Below are positions 41,189 through 50,153 of a DNA stretch of 51,888 bases, one piece after another. This stretch comes from Nitrospira sp. (GTDB taxonomy: Bacteria; Nitrospirota; Nitrospiria; Nitrospirales; Nitrospiraceae): positions 126,013 through 177,900 of the forward strand of contig JABMDK010000008.1 of NCBI GenBank assembly GCA_015903995.1, given 5' to 3'. Every line of letters starts with the position of its first letter. Position 1 is the first letter of the stretch. The notes beneath the pieces were generated by a model. The model had not been told where the DNA came from. It worked only from the letters and a program-made list of their open reading frames with translations, and did no database searches. Made by a program: the position numbers and the translations under genes.

Positions 41189-42058
41189 ATGCCAGGTGCA
41201 GATATGGATATTAACGCTCACACACAGTTTTGCGGGGTGATCGGCAATCCGGTCGGACATTCACTCTCACCTGCCATTCACAACGCAGCGTTCCGAAAAT
41301 TGGGGCTCAACTTCGTCTATCTTGCCTGGCAGGTGGAAACGATCGGCGATGCCCTGAAGGGGCTTCGCGCCTTGGGGAACTTTCGCGGCGCGAGCGTGAC
41401 CATTCCTCACAAAGTCGCGGCCATGCCGTTTCTTGATCATGTGGAGACAACGGCGCAACGGATCGGTGCGATCAATACGATCGTGGCTGAAAAGGGCAAG
41501 CTCACCGGGTACAACACGGATGCGACCGGTGCTCTGCGGGCATTGCGGGAGGGGGGAGTCGAGCTCAAAGGACGACGCATCGTTGTCCTTGGTTCCGGCG
41601 GTGCTGCACGCGCGATTGCCGTTGCCCTTGCGGCGGAATCATGTGCGGAACGATTGATATTGCTGGGAATCGACGATGTTGAACGGACGACGTTAGCGCA
41701 GGACATTCGTCCTCAGGCAGCATTGACCGTTGAGGACTTTCATCTTGACGATGCCACCCTTCGTCGGGTTCTTCCTGGCGCGCACGTCTTGATTCATTGT
41801 ACGCCGGTCGGGATGTCTCCGAAAGCCGATGCGACCAGCGTGCCCGCATCGCTTCTCCATGACGGTCTCTCCGTCATGGACATTGTCTATAACCCCCGTG
41901 AAACCAGATTGCTCCAAGATGCGAAGCGCGCAGGGTGTAAGACGATTCCAGGGTTGGAGATGTTTCTCAATCAGGCCGTCGCGCAATTTGAGCTCTGGAC
42001 CAATCAACCGGCCCCGGTTGATGTAATGCGTACGGTCTTGGAGTCTCACTTCCGATGA
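41189..42058 (+). CDS. aroE: Shikimate dehydrogenase
   Basis: The 289-residue protein reduces 3-dehydroshikimate to shikimate with NADPH. The N-terminal shikimate pocket GVIGNPVGHSLSPAIHNAAF (about residues 13-32), SVTIPHKV with its catalytic lysine, and NTIVAEKGKLTGYNTDATG are intact. The Rossmann domain has VVLGSGGAARAIAVAL. GLEMFLNQAVAQFELW closes the fold. GGGGAG lies upstream of the ATG; a second ATG at 41204 is possible. aroK overlaps its stop. Confidence 0.95.
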   Translation: MPGADMDINAHTQFCGVIGNPVGHSLSPAIHNAAFRKLGLNFVYLAWQVETIGDALKGLRALGNFRGASVTIPHKVAAMPFLDHVETTAQRIGAINTIVAEKGKLTGYNTDATGALRALREGGVELKGRRIVVLGSGGAARAIAVALAAESCAERLILLGIDDVERTTLAQDIRPQAALTVEDFHLDDATLRRVLPGAHVLIHCTPVGMSPKADATSVPASLLHDGLSVMDIVYNPRETRLLQDAKRAGCKTIPGLEMFLNQAVAQFELWTNQPAPVDVMRTVLESHFR

Positions 42059-42555
42059 ATGTGGTGCTCATCGGCTATCGCGGGACAGGAAAGAGCACCG
42101 TTGGCAAGATCGTGGCGGCGCGTCTCGGTCGTGAACTGTTCTCGACGGATGCCGAGATTGTGAAGTTCACCGCTCAAACCATCCCCCAGATCGTTGAGCA
42201 GCGGGGATGGGAGTCCTTTCGCGATCTTGAAAGCAAAATCTGCCAAGATCTGGCCGTTAGGGACGGGTTGGTCATCGATACGGGCGGTGGTGCCATTCTT
42301 CGATCACAGAATGTTGAGGTGCTGAAACGTACCGGGAAGCTGTTTTGGCTGACTGCCTCAGTTGAGACCATCGCCAAGCGAATCGGATCTGATACGCAAC
42401 GACCCTCTCTCACGGGAACGAAGTCGTTTATCGACGAGATTCAGGATGTGCTTCGTGAACGGACGCCGAAGTATCAAGCTGCTGCTGATTACATCATTGG
42501 GACCGATGGAAGATCCGCCACGCAAGTTGCTGATGAGATTCTGTCACGCCTCTAG
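42055..42555 (+). CDS. aroK: Shikimate kinase
   Basis: The 166-residue kinase has a P-loop GYRGTGKST (residues 7-15), ESFRDLESK, the shikimate-binding DTGGGAI, and a lid (RPSLTGTKSF). It phosphorylates shikimate with ATP. The first aspartate of the usual D-x-D (Mg ligand, as D32 in M. tuberculosis) is serine here (S30 in FSTDAEI) while the second (D32) is kept. The change may weaken metal binding. The start ATG overlaps the aroE stop. Confidence 0.9.
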   Translation: MNVVLIGYRGTGKSTVGKIVAARLGRELFSTDAEIVKFTAQTIPQIVEQRGWESFRDLESKICQDLAVRDGLVIDTGGGAILRSQNVEVLKRTGKLFWLTASVETIAKRIGSDTQRPSLTGTKSFIDEIQDVLRERTPKYQAAADYIIGTDGRSATQVADEILSRL

Positions 42556-42618
42556 TCGCCTCATAGCCTCCCTCAACCTTGACAAGTCTCGTCCTAACAT
42601 GATTCATGTACTCTCGTT

Positions 42619-42695
<77 letters not shown>

Positions 42696-43216
42696 TATAA
42701 CTCAACGAGTTGCCGGATCTTCCCGAGTCGCCTTGCCATGTTGGTTGCGCGGAGGGTGATTCGTCGAGCCTACCGATACCATGGTCAAGCTGTGCCCCAT
42801 CTACTGAAACCAGGTTCGCTCTTTGCTGAAACAACACACGAGCTAAGTTATGGTTGAGATCGATTTCTTGCTTCCCAAGTAAACAGCCATACCAATGGCA
42901 AGTATCAACCGCTAGAGAGACCTGAGATATGGTCATGAGACTCCCCATGGGATGCAGGAAATCATACGGTGGTGACCACTCTGGGTAAGGCCATCGAGGC
43001 ACTCGACGGAGTGCAGATTAGGTTCGATCATGCTGAACAACGATTCCAGCAGGGGCTTCTTCTCTCTGAATGCAACTGCTGTATTGGATCTGGACGGAAG
43101 GAATTCCATGCATCAGCCGTATTTGCAAACAGGGGTTGGGAACTCTTCTGAATATTGGTCGGATCAAGAATAGATTCAGGGGCGCATTTCGCTGCACAGC
43201 GTTGTTGGGTGGCAAT
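42696..43216. other. Intergenic, no supported gene
   Basis: Frames here either read through the tRNA or lack start signals and family resemblance. The minus frame at 42604-43002 ends in tRNA-encoded residues and is rejected. I see no copy of the tRNA 3' end that would mark an integration site. Confidence 0.5.
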
Positions 43217-43906
43217 ATGATGACGATATTCCAGGTTTGGAGACTCGTCGCCTGTATCTTCGTACTGATGGCGAGTCTACCGAGTGCATGGGCGATATCG
43301 AACGACACCTCTGGCACAGACGGGCCATCGCTGGAGGAGACGATGGCATTTATCAAAGACACGTGGGAAGCATGTGCCACGATGCACAGTGGTTTTCAAC
43401 GTATGATTGCGGCGGACGGATCCCTCTGGCATATGGATAGAATGGCGAAGGTTGATGTAGCGGTGATGCCTCCCTCAGCTTTCAAAATTGTGACACGTCT
43501 CAATGAACACAGGAAGTTGAGTGGGGTGTTCGGACTCCAATCACCAGTAGAAAGAATTCAGGAGTTTGACCTGAACGCACTGTCTCCTAACGTGAGTTCG
43601 GAACAGGAGGGTGAGAATATCAACCTCTACGGAATTCGATTGCGCTGCGGGCGTGGGGCCTGCGTGACTGAATGGGTGGCGTCGCTTGCGATACCAGGCA
43701 AACCCATGCATGAACTAAAAACCGGCAAATTGGCCGTGACGAGCCTTGATGAGCTTGTCTACGAAGATCGTGCCCCCAAAGACAAGCCGGGAGAAAAGAA
43801 GGGGGAAATCTACGTTCCCGTCTGTGACAGAACATCCTCAGATAGCCTTTCGAAGGCTTTTCGCCACGCCATCAGTAGAGCCGGAGGGAAGAAGCCCCTG
43901 TTTTAG
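43217..43906 (+). CDS. Exported protein of unknown function, 229 residues
   Basis: The ATG at 43217 opens a signal peptide (hydrophobic WRLVACIFVLMASLPSAWA, cleavage near residue 25). The mature protein has LEETMAFIKDTWEACATMHS and mixed strands, with two cysteines in LRCGRGACVTEWV. This C-x4-C could form a disulfide. It ends with VPVCDRTSSDSLSKAFRHAI. It resembles uncharacterised periplasmic proteins of similar size but I recognise no family. The earlier frame from 43070 lacks a plausible start. Confidence 0.65.
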   Translation: MMTIFQVWRLVACIFVLMASLPSAWAISNDTSGTDGPSLEETMAFIKDTWEACATMHSGFQRMIAADGSLWHMDRMAKVDVAVMPPSAFKIVTRLNEHRKLSGVFGLQSPVERIQEFDLNALSPNVSSEQEGENINLYGIRLRCGRGACVTEWVASLAIPGKPMHELKTGKLAVTSLDELVYEDRAPKDKPGEKKGEIYVPVCDRTSSDSLSKAFRHAISRAGGKKPLF

Positions 43907-44391
43907 ACCGTTATTGATAGTCGCTGCGTTGTGTAACTCCTGCCTTGCTTTTCATGCATCTGTCTGTGTAGCCTTCCTCGTGAGATGGCTTTGGTGGCTG
44001 ACTCGCTGAGGTTGAGGACGTCGAACCAAGTGGGTTATGGATCAATTCTTGCTGGGATGTGGTAGGTAACGAGCGAGGTATATATTAGTTTTCAATGAGT
44101 TATCGCTTTGCGAGCCTTGTCGTTTCTTCCGCAAAAGCTGGATAGAACCGTGAGAGAATTTCCCCTAGGATGACATCTATGCGCAAGAGAGGTTATCTCG
44201 TGCCGTAGGTTAGCCGATATAGAACGAGGGCAACATTTGGAGCGCTATACTCTGAACTGAAGAAGCGGTCTGCTTGGACCAGGGAATGCCCCTATTGAGG
44301 AAGACCACTTGAGAAGATAGACCCGGCGAGTCCATGGGTTTGTGAATGCGGATGGCGCAGTCAATGAATCGAGCAAGCAGAGGGAGGTACC
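43907..44391. other. Intergenic, no supported gene
   Basis: About 485 bp. Isolated promoter-like hexamers occur (for example TATACT near 44247) without a matching partner. No ORF with a good start, RNA fold or repeat is apparent. Confidence 0.45.
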
Positions 44392-44532
44392 ATGATCCCC
44401 GTATTGCACGACATGAGAGCAGCATTTTTCCTCGTGATTGCACTAGCTATGTTGTTGTTTATCTGTGCGATGGCTGGTTTAGGAGCGGTATTGCAACCGA
44501 TCCGTTGGTCTGATCGGAAAGAATACCGGTAG
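44392..44532 (+). CDS. Small membrane protein, 46 residues
   Basis: A strong ribosome-binding site (AGAGGGAGGT) lies 3-4 bp before the ATG at 44392. The 46-residue product has one membrane helix, about residues 11-30 (AAFFLVIALAMLLFICAM), and a basic tail ending in WSDRKEYR. No family is known to me. The translation signal and the hydrophobic helix with charged ends support a real gene. A hairpin follows the stop. Confidence 0.6.
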   Translation: MIPVLHDMRAAFFLVIALAMLLFICAMAGLGAVLQPIRWSDRKEYR

Positions 44533-44536
44533 GTGA

Positions 44537-44572
44537 CAGGAAGCTGCATCTCACTCGGGGTGCTGCTTCCTG
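44537..44572. terminator. Hairpin after the small membrane protein gene
   Basis: CAGGAAGC and GCTTCCTG (44537-44544 and 44565-44572) pair perfectly and extend by four more bases with one mismatch. It starts 5 bp after the stop codon. No T-tract follows. Confidence 0.45.
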
Positions 44573-44881
44573 CCATGGTCAGTAGTCGAGCTCCTCCTGG
44601 TTCCCTCCTACTTTACTACGGTTGGGTGTAACTCCTTGACGTGAACCAGCCCAACCGGCAGTGCGGATTTCCTGATTTCTTCAAGCTGTTGTAATTGTTA
44701 AGGATCGTCGCTTCTCAGCTTTCCCCCCCGTGCCAACCATCACTTTTCAGCACCGGTGCTATATTTGTTTTGTGTGAAGTGAGCCGTTGGTGAGCCTTAG
44801 GGAAGACCATTTTGACAATAATGGTTTCTGAATTCATCAAACCACTGGATCGAGAATTCATTGTGATGGAGGAGAAGGTTC

Positions 44882-45526
44882 ATGAGTAGAGCGATTGCGA
44901 AGTCCGGAGCAGTGGTAGCGATGGGACTACTCTTATTGTCAAACCAGGGCTGTAACACGAAATGGCTTAAGTCTGAGGGGGCAGGTGGTGGTGGTGTGGA
45001 GAGCAGGGGTGCGAAGCTTCCTGAGATGTCTAGAGGAGGAGGCCCCAGCGGAGAATTGAGTGGGTTCTCTCGTAATCCGTCGGAGGAACGACTTGTGCCG
45101 GGAGGATACTCGACGGCACTGAATCCATCGGGGCCTAGCGTGCGCCAGGGTGCTGAATTGACACAAGAAGAGAAGGCTGCCGTGGAGGCGGGATTGCAGG
45201 ATGTGTTCTTTGGGTATGATCAGTGGACCTTGTCGGAGTCGGGGATGGAAGCGCTCAATCACGACGCAGCGTACCTTAAGGATCATCCAGGCGCCATGCT
45301 GAAGATTGAAGGGCATTGTGACGAGCGAGGCACGACCGATTACAACATGGTGTTGGGCGACAAGCGTGCGAAGGCTGCCCGAAGCTATCTGGCGGAAGTC
45401 GGGGTAACCCCCAAGCAGTTGGCAATCGTGTCGTTCGGCAAAGAGCGCCCCTTTTGTTTTGATCGCGATGAGTCTTGTTATCAGCAGAACCGCCGCGGGC
45501 ACATGCTGCTTTCCACCAAGAAGTAA
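44882..45526 (+). CDS. pal: Pal-like OmpA-domain outer-membrane lipoprotein
   Basis: The 214-residue protein starts with a lipoprotein-type signal and a cysteine near residue 24 (LLLLSNQGC). A low-complexity Gly/Ser-rich linker follows. The C-terminal OmpA domain (about residues 100-214) contains VFFGYDQWTLSESGMEAL, IEGHCDERGTTDYNMVLGDKRAKAARSYL and NRRGHMLL, the peptidoglycan-binding blocks of Pal. It tethers the outer membrane to peptidoglycan. TolB is not adjacent. Lipobox is not ideal. GGAGGAG precedes the ATG. Confidence 0.88.
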   Translation: MSRAIAKSGAVVAMGLLLLSNQGCNTKWLKSEGAGGGGVESRGAKLPEMSRGGGPSGELSGFSRNPSEERLVPGGYSTALNPSGPSVRQGAELTQEEKAAVEAGLQDVFFGYDQWTLSESGMEALNHDAAYLKDHPGAMLKIEGHCDERGTTDYNMVLGDKRAKAARSYLAEVGVTPKQLAIVSFGKERPFCFDRDESCYQQNRRGHMLLSTKK

Positions 45527-45630
45527 GATAGTGCACGAGAGGGCGATTTGATTTGCGAAGATGACCAGTTCTTCGCGAGAGGTCGAAGTGGTCGGTTGGA
45601 GCGCTGCAACATAATGAGATCTACTGAAGG

Positions 45631-46020
45631 ATGTCATCTTTGAGGAAACTCGGTTCTCTCTTCAAGGCAAAACCATCTGATCAGATTCCGGCCAAACCAC
45701 TGCCCGATGACCGGCGGGTCCAGCCGAGATTCACCACCCAGTTTCGGAGCACCTTCTCGGGACAACGAGAGGAAGGGCAGGGACGAACTCTGGATATTTC
45801 TATCGGTGGTTGTAAGATCGAAAGCGATACCAAGGTGATGCAAGGGGCCAAGCTCGAATGCCGACTCCATATTCCAGGCCTTGATTGGCCGTTGAGGATC
45901 GACGAAGCCACGGTGCGTTGGGTCGATGGCAATACCTTTGGAATCGCGTTTTCACGCATCAGTCCGGAAGAGCTTGGGAAGCTTAAGACGATACTCTCTG
46001 AACTTGAACAAGACGATTAA
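45631..46020 (+). CDS. PilZ-domain protein
   Basis: The 129-residue protein has the two c-di-GMP contacts of PilZ: R28-R-x3-R33 (DRRVQPRF) and D55-x-S-x2-G (DISIGG). A six-stranded barrel follows to about residue 120, with strands such as GAKLECRLHIP and TVRWVDGNTFGIAF. It is a single-domain receptor for c-di-GMP in the cytoplasm; partner proteins are unknown. It starts 105 bp after pal, possibly cotranscribed. Confidence 0.88.
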   Translation: MSSLRKLGSLFKAKPSDQIPAKPLPDDRRVQPRFTTQFRSTFSGQREEGQGRTLDISIGGCKIESDTKVMQGAKLECRLHIPGLDWPLRIDEATVRWVDGNTFGIAFSRISPEELGKLKTILSELEQDD

Positions 46021-46252
46021 CTTCTCTTCGAGTCACTCCAGCGTGCACGCTTCCTCTCTCGTAAGATTTTCTTGAAAGTTTGTCGATGAGCTCTTGTCGT
46101 TCTCTCGCCCTATGGTGTGGTCGTATGCGTTGTGCAGGCGCTAGCCTGAAGTCGAACACGGTTGACATGGCTACCGTAACTGTCGGAAAGTACAGAAAGA
46201 TCAATGTCTCAGTACAAAACTCTTGGTATGAGGATAGAGAAAGGAGTTGGGG

Positions 46253-46411
46253 GTGGAACAGAGGTATGCAATCACCGTGAAGTTCTTGGTCGATGCCGAC
46301 TCGGCGGAAGATGCAGAAGAGATGGTCGAGACCGCCTGTGAAAAGGCGTCGGCGTCCTTCCCTGAAATGAGTTATGAAGGGATTGAGGATATTGAGGAAG
46401 AAGAGGAGTAG
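46253..46411 (+). CDS. Small acidic protein, 52 residues
   Basis: GTG at 46253 with AAAGGAG upstream encodes VEQRYAITVKFLVDADSAED, continuing as AEEMVETACEKASASFPEM and ending in a run of Glu/Asp. It has a beta-alpha start (AITVKFLVDA) and a strongly acidic tail. No membrane segment or known motif is present. The excellent translation signal and its place 52 bp before msrA support it. Confidence 0.6.
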   Translation: MEQRYAITVKFLVDADSAEDAEEMVETACEKASASFPEMSYEGIEDIEEEEE

Positions 46412-46462
46412 TCGGCCTTCGCCTGCAGCAAGGATCGTGTCATCCACTCGACGGATCACGCA

Positions 46463-47026
46463 ATGGGTATCGAATCACAATCGATCTTGCCTCAGAAGGA
46501 AGTTGCTATTCTTGCAGGGGGCTGTTTTTGGTGCCTTGAAGCTGTCTTCGACCAGGTCAGGGGAGTGGAATCGGTTGAGTCCGGTTATATCGGGGGTAAT
46601 CTAGATCATCCCAGTTATGAAGCAGTCTGTGGGGGGCAGACCGGCCATGCCGAGGCCGTGCGCATTGCGTTCGATCCCCGCGTGATCACCTATAAGGGAC
46701 TCCTGGAAATATTTTTCGTCATTCACGACCCCACGACGCTCAATCGCCAAGGAAACGATACAGGTACCCAATATCGGTCAGCCATTTTCTACACGTCTCC
46801 GGAACAGCAGCAGGCTGCCGAGAATCTCATTGAATCTCTTACGGGTGAAGGAGCCTACAACGCTCCTATCGTCACGCAGGTCGTACCAGCTAGTCAGTGG
46901 TATGAGGCGGAGTCATATCATCAGGAATACTTTGCTCGGAATCCCCTCCAGGGGTACTGTCAGTTTGTGGTCGGTCCAAAAGTTGCGAAGTTCAGAAAGC
47001 AATTTGCCCAGCGACTAAAAGCGTAA
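46463..47026 (+). CDS. msrA: Peptide methionine sulfoxide reductase A
   Basis: The 187-residue protein has the catalytic GGCFWC motif with C21 and C24 (residues 19-24). Typical MsrA segments follow: VESGYIGGNLDHPSYEAVC, TGHAEAVRIAFDP, HDPTTLNRQGNDTGTQYRS and ESYHQEYFARNP. It repairs S-methionine sulfoxide in oxidised proteins. No MsrB domain is fused. The next gene on the plus strand is the phosphate porin; a minus-strand gene lies between. Confidence 0.95.
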   Translation: MGIESQSILPQKEVAILAGGCFWCLEAVFDQVRGVESVESGYIGGNLDHPSYEAVCGGQTGHAEAVRIAFDPRVITYKGLLEIFFVIHDPTTLNRQGNDTGTQYRSAIFYTSPEQQQAAENLIESLTGEGAYNAPIVTQVVPASQWYEAESYHQEYFARNPLQGYCQFVVGPKVAKFRKQFAQRLKA

Positions 47027-47036
47027 CGGCACCCGC

Positions 47037-47471
47037 TCATCGACTGAACCATCCAGCCAAGATCTCTCGTACCGTCCCAAAGATCGCCGGCTTCTGGAAG
47101 ACCTGATGGGTTTTCAGTACCACCTCGGTATGAACAGAGCAAAAGGGCCATTCGCCGGTTGGGTTGCCTTGAACGTGAGCAATGATCGAACTATCGGCTT
47201 GATCGGTTGAAGCGTGAATGACGATCAACGGACTGTTCGGATCAAGTAAACACGTGTTGTCCGCCTTGGCCGATTGATCTGTAGCGGCGTGACGAATCTG
47301 TACCTGTTGTTCACCCTCTGAGAATACAGTGTCTCCCTCTCGAATAGGGCCGGTCGGAGCGAAAGAATAGAGCACCAACGGAGCGCCGAGAATGATGAGC
47401 ATCACGGCGACGATCGACCAGAGCGGTGGTTCAGTATGGTGCTGGTCGCGTCTGTCCGATGGTTCGTTCAT
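47037..47471 (-). CDS. Single-TM protein of unknown function, 144 residues
   Basis: The ATG at 47471 starts a hydrophilic head (MNEPSDRRDQHHTEPP) followed by one membrane helix (SIVAVMLIILGAPLVLYSF, about residues 19-37). The rest is outside the membrane, with two cysteines and no recognised domain. A longer start at 47585 would overlap the Pho-box region of the porin. It converges with msrA with a 10-bp gap. Confidence 0.5.
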   Translation of the reverse strand: MNEPSDRRDQHHTEPPLWSIVAVMLIILGAPLVLYSFAPTGPIREGDTVFSEGEQQVQIRHAATDQSAKADNTCLLDPNSPLIVIHASTDQADSSIIAHVQGNPTGEWPFCSVHTEVVLKTHQVFQKPAIFGTVREILAGWFSR

Positions 47472-47552
47472 CCGCAGCGAGCTTCTTTCTTGAACTACCT
47501 GCAGGTGCCCATCCCTTGAGTAAGCCGGTTGGAATAACACGTCTGTCGTTGA

Positions 47553-47607
47553 TTTAACACATCTGCAACAAGCCCGTAGCACCATCTTAACGTTGTTGAA
47601 CTATATC
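47553..47607 (+). promoter_or_regulatory. Pho box and -10 of the phosphate porin gene
   Basis: Four heptamers, TTTAACA (47553), TGCAACA (47564), CGTAGCA (47575) and CTTAACG (47586), are spaced exactly 11 bp apart, the layout of PhoB half-sites. They end at 47592, ten bases before a -10-like TATATC (47602-47607). The same geometry is found before pstS. Activation by PhoB under phosphate limitation is inferred. Confidence 0.6.
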
Positions 47608-47651
47608 TCGCCACGTAGTCGAAACATGACCAACTAGAGGGAGGTAGTCGA

Positions 47652-48998
47652 ATGAAGAGATGGTGGTTCATGGTCGCCCTGTGTGCCTTCGGTCTCGGGT
47701 TGATCTTCCAGACCAATCCGGCCCAAGCCAGCGTAGAAGATCTTCTCTATGAGAAGGGGCAGATCACGAAGGAGGAGTGGCTCAAGCTCAAGGCCGAGCA
47801 TGAACGAGAAGATGCGATCATTGCAGAGAAGGCATCGATCAAAAAATGGTTCGATAAGATCAGCATTCGCGGGTATGTGCAAGCCAGGTACACCTACCTT
47901 CCCGGAGATAAATCCATACGGAGCGAGTACGATAACACCATTCGGGATGATACCGGCTTCGCATTTCGCCGCGTTCGGATGGTGTTTTCAGGCGATGTCA
48001 CTGATTGGTTGTCTTTTTATATTCAGCCGGAATTTGCGGGATCTGTTCCCGGGACGACAGGGGATCAGAGTAATAACTTTGCCCAACTTCGTGACGCCTA
48101 TGCCGATATTTTCATGCCCGTGCCGTTCCTGTTCTTGGAGGAAAAGGAATTACGGCTTCGCGTAGGGCAATCAAAGGTCCCTTTTGGATTCGAAAATCTG
48201 CAGTCCAGTCAAAATCGAATTGCGTTCGACCGGGCCGATGGCCTCAATAGCGCGGTGCAGGGCGAGCGAGACCTCGGCTTATTCGTCTATTACACACCGA
48301 AGGAGACTAAAAAGTTATTCAGAAAACTGGTGGACTCGGGTCTCAAGGGATCCGGAGACTACGGAGTCTTAGGCGTCGGGGTTTACAATGGCCAGACCAT
48401 CAATGTGAATGATCGCAATGACAATAAACATATCGTCTTCCATGCGACATATCCTATGGAGTTACCCTACGGGCAGATTATTCAGTTCGGTGTCGATGCG
48501 TACCGTGGGACGTTCAATGTCGGTGCGACGGCGCCGCTGACTACAGGTGGTCCAGCTATTGCCCGTGAAAATAACGGAAATATTCTTGATGAGCGAGTCG
48601 GTGTACACTTTGTGCTGTATCCGCAACCGATCGGGTTCCAAGCGGAGTGGAACTGGGGCAATGGTCCTCAGTTGAACGCGACCCGAACACGCGTGGAGGA
48701 GGGAGATATCCAAGGCGGCTACGTCCAGGGGATGTATAAGTGGGACGTGAATAAGCCGTGGTTGACCAGCCTGATCCCCTATGTACGGTATCAAGAATAC
48801 AGCGGTGGAAAGAAGCATCGCACTAATTCACCATTCAATGTAGTCCGAGAATGGGAAGTCGGGATGGAGTGGCAAATCGCGAAGTCCTTAGAGTTCACGA
48901 TCGCCTATGCCCGTAGCAGACGCACCGACACGCAGACTGCTCCCTATAACATCCGCGAAGGCGATATTGTCCGAACTCAATTACAGTTTAACTTTTAG
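47652..48998 (+). CDS. OprP/OprO-type phosphate-selective porin
   Basis: The 448-residue outer-membrane protein has a signal peptide (MKRWWFMVALCAFGLGLIF, cleavage after AQA near 26). A short periplasmic coil (EEWLKLKAEHEREDAI) is followed by a beta-barrel with alternating strands (FRRVRMVFSGDV, ELRLRVGQSKVPFGFEN, QFGVDAYRGTF) and the terminal phenylalanine (LQFNF). It resembles OprP/OprO, trimers that admit phosphate or polyphosphate. A Pho-box lies upstream and pstS follows on the same strand, supporting a phosphate role. GAGGGAGGT precedes the ATG. Confidence 0.87.
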   Translation: MKRWWFMVALCAFGLGLIFQTNPAQASVEDLLYEKGQITKEEWLKLKAEHEREDAIIAEKASIKKWFDKISIRGYVQARYTYLPGDKSIRSEYDNTIRDDTGFAFRRVRMVFSGDVTDWLSFYIQPEFAGSVPGTTGDQSNNFAQLRDAYADIFMPVPFLFLEEKELRLRVGQSKVPFGFENLQSSQNRIAFDRADGLNSAVQGERDLGLFVYYTPKETKKLFRKLVDSGLKGSGDYGVLGVGVYNGQTINVNDRNDNKHIVFHATYPMELPYGQIIQFGVDAYRGTFNVGATAPLTTGGPAIARENNGNILDERVGVHFVLYPQPIGFQAEWNWGNGPQLNATRTRVEEGDIQGGYVQGMYKWDVNKPWLTSLIPYVRYQEYSGGKKHRTNSPFNVVREWEVGMEWQIAKSLEFTIAYARSRRTDTQTAPYNIREGDIVRTQLQFNF

Positions 48999-49002
48999 TG
49001 AT

Positions 49003-49032
49003 GAAGAGGGGCAGGCCTTTGCCTTCCCCTTC
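49003..49032 (+). terminator. Probable terminator of the porin gene
   Basis: The segment GAAGAGGGGCAGGC pairs, with bulges, with GCCTTCCCCTTC. It lies 4 bp after the stop codon; a short A-rich tail follows on this strand. It separates the porin from the pstS promoter. Confidence 0.4.
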
Positions 49033-49066
49033 AAAATAAGCTGAATTCAGCGTGAGGCAGCTTATA

Positions 49067-49121
49067 TGTAACACGCCTGTAACATTCGTGTAATGCGGAA
49101 GTAATGCGATAGGGTTATTGT
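49067..49121 (+). promoter_or_regulatory. Pho box and -10 of pstS
   Basis: TGTAACA (49067), TGTAACA (49078), TGTAATG (49089) and AGTAATG (49100) repeat at exact 11-bp steps. They end at 49106, nine bases before TATTGT (49116-49121), a suitable -10. Two adjacent 22-bp PhoB boxes are implied. No -35 hexamer is needed in such activator-dependent promoters. Confidence 0.7.
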
Positions 49122-49160
49122 GTAATGAGGGATAAATTGGCGATTACGAAAGGACTGTTT

Positions 49161-50153
49161 ATGAACATATCGGCAGCCAAGTCTGGTCTATCCTGCATCG
49201 CCCTTCTTGGGACTCTTGTTTCTGCCATCCCATCGGTCTATGCCGATGACGCTATTGTGCTGGATTCGGCCTTGAAGGGGTACGTCAAAGTCAGCGGGGT
49301 GTCCGGCAATGTCAACAGCATCGGTTCCGATACGCTCAACAACCTCATGACGTTGTGGGCTGAAGGATTTCGCAAGCAATATCCAAGCGTCAAAATTCAA
49401 ATTGAAGGGAAGGGGTCGAGCACCGCACCTCCGGCCTTGATTGAAGGGACTGCGCAACTGGGCCCAATGTCCCGCGCGATGAAAAATACCGAGATTGATT
49501 CCTTTGAGAAAAAGTTCCGTTATAAACCGACCGCGTTTCCGGTCGCCATCGACGCACTGGCCGTCTATGTCAACAAGGACAACTCTGTCCAAGGCCTCAC
49601 GATGGCGCAAGTCGATGCCATCTTCTCGAAGACCCGCCGATTTGGTGCCCCGGCAAACCTTGAACGGTGGGGCCAACTGGGGGTGACAGGTGAGGTGGCG
49701 GCATCTCCGATCAGTATCTATGGCCGAAACTCAGCCTCAGGCACCTATGGATTTTTCAAGGAGTATGCACTCAAGAACGGCGACTATAAAGATGAGGTCA
49801 AGGAGCAGCCAGGTTCTGCCTCCGTGGTGCAGGGTATTACGGAAGATCAAGCCGGTGTCGGCTACAGTGGGATCGGCTATCTGACCTCCGGGGTGCGAGT
49901 CCTTCCGTTGGCTGAAAAAGAGGGAGCGCCCTTCGTGGCTCCCACGCAGGCCAATGCCATGAACGGGTCCTATCCCCTCTGGCGGCATCTGTTGGTCTAC
50001 GTCAACAAAGCGCCGAACAAACCGCTCGATCCGCTCGTGAAAGAATTTATAAAGTTCATCTACAGTAAAGAAGGGCAAGCCATTGTTATCAAGGATGGGT
50101 TCTTCCCGCTCCCACAGTCTGTGATCGCAAAGGAATTGGCAAAAATCGAATAG
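49161..50153 (+). CDS. pstS: Phosphate ABC transporter substrate-binding protein
   Basis: The 330-residue protein has a signal peptide (cleavage near YADD at about 31) and the phosphate-binding cleft: SVNSIGSDTL-like start near residue 45, KGSSTAPPALIEG, IDALAVYVNKDNSV, YGRNSASGTYGFFKEY and SASVVQGITEDQAGVGYSGIG. These match PstS, with its conserved Gly-Ser contacts. The ATG at 49161, with AAAGGA upstream, replaces an ATG at 49125 that falls inside the predicted promoter. A PstC-like permease follows. Confidence 0.93.
   Translation: MNISAAKSGLSCIALLGTLVSAIPSVYADDAIVLDSALKGYVKVSGVSGNVNSIGSDTLNNLMTLWAEGFRKQYPSVKIQIEGKGSSTAPPALIEGTAQLGPMSRAMKNTEIDSFEKKFRYKPTAFPVAIDALAVYVNKDNSVQGLTMAQVDAIFSKTRRFGAPANLERWGQLGVTGEVAASPISIYGRNSASGTYGFFKEYALKNGDYKDEVKEQPGSASVVQGITEDQAGVGYSGIGYLTSGVRVLPLAEKEGAPFVAPTQANAMNGSYPLWRHLLVYVNKAPNKPLDPLVKEFIKFIYSKEGQAIVIKDGFFPLPQSVIAKELAKIE

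Noticed and set aside
43070..43216. Upstream extension of the exported protein at 43217
   Set aside because: The added residues would hide the signal peptide, and the ATG at 43070 has no ribosome-binding site.
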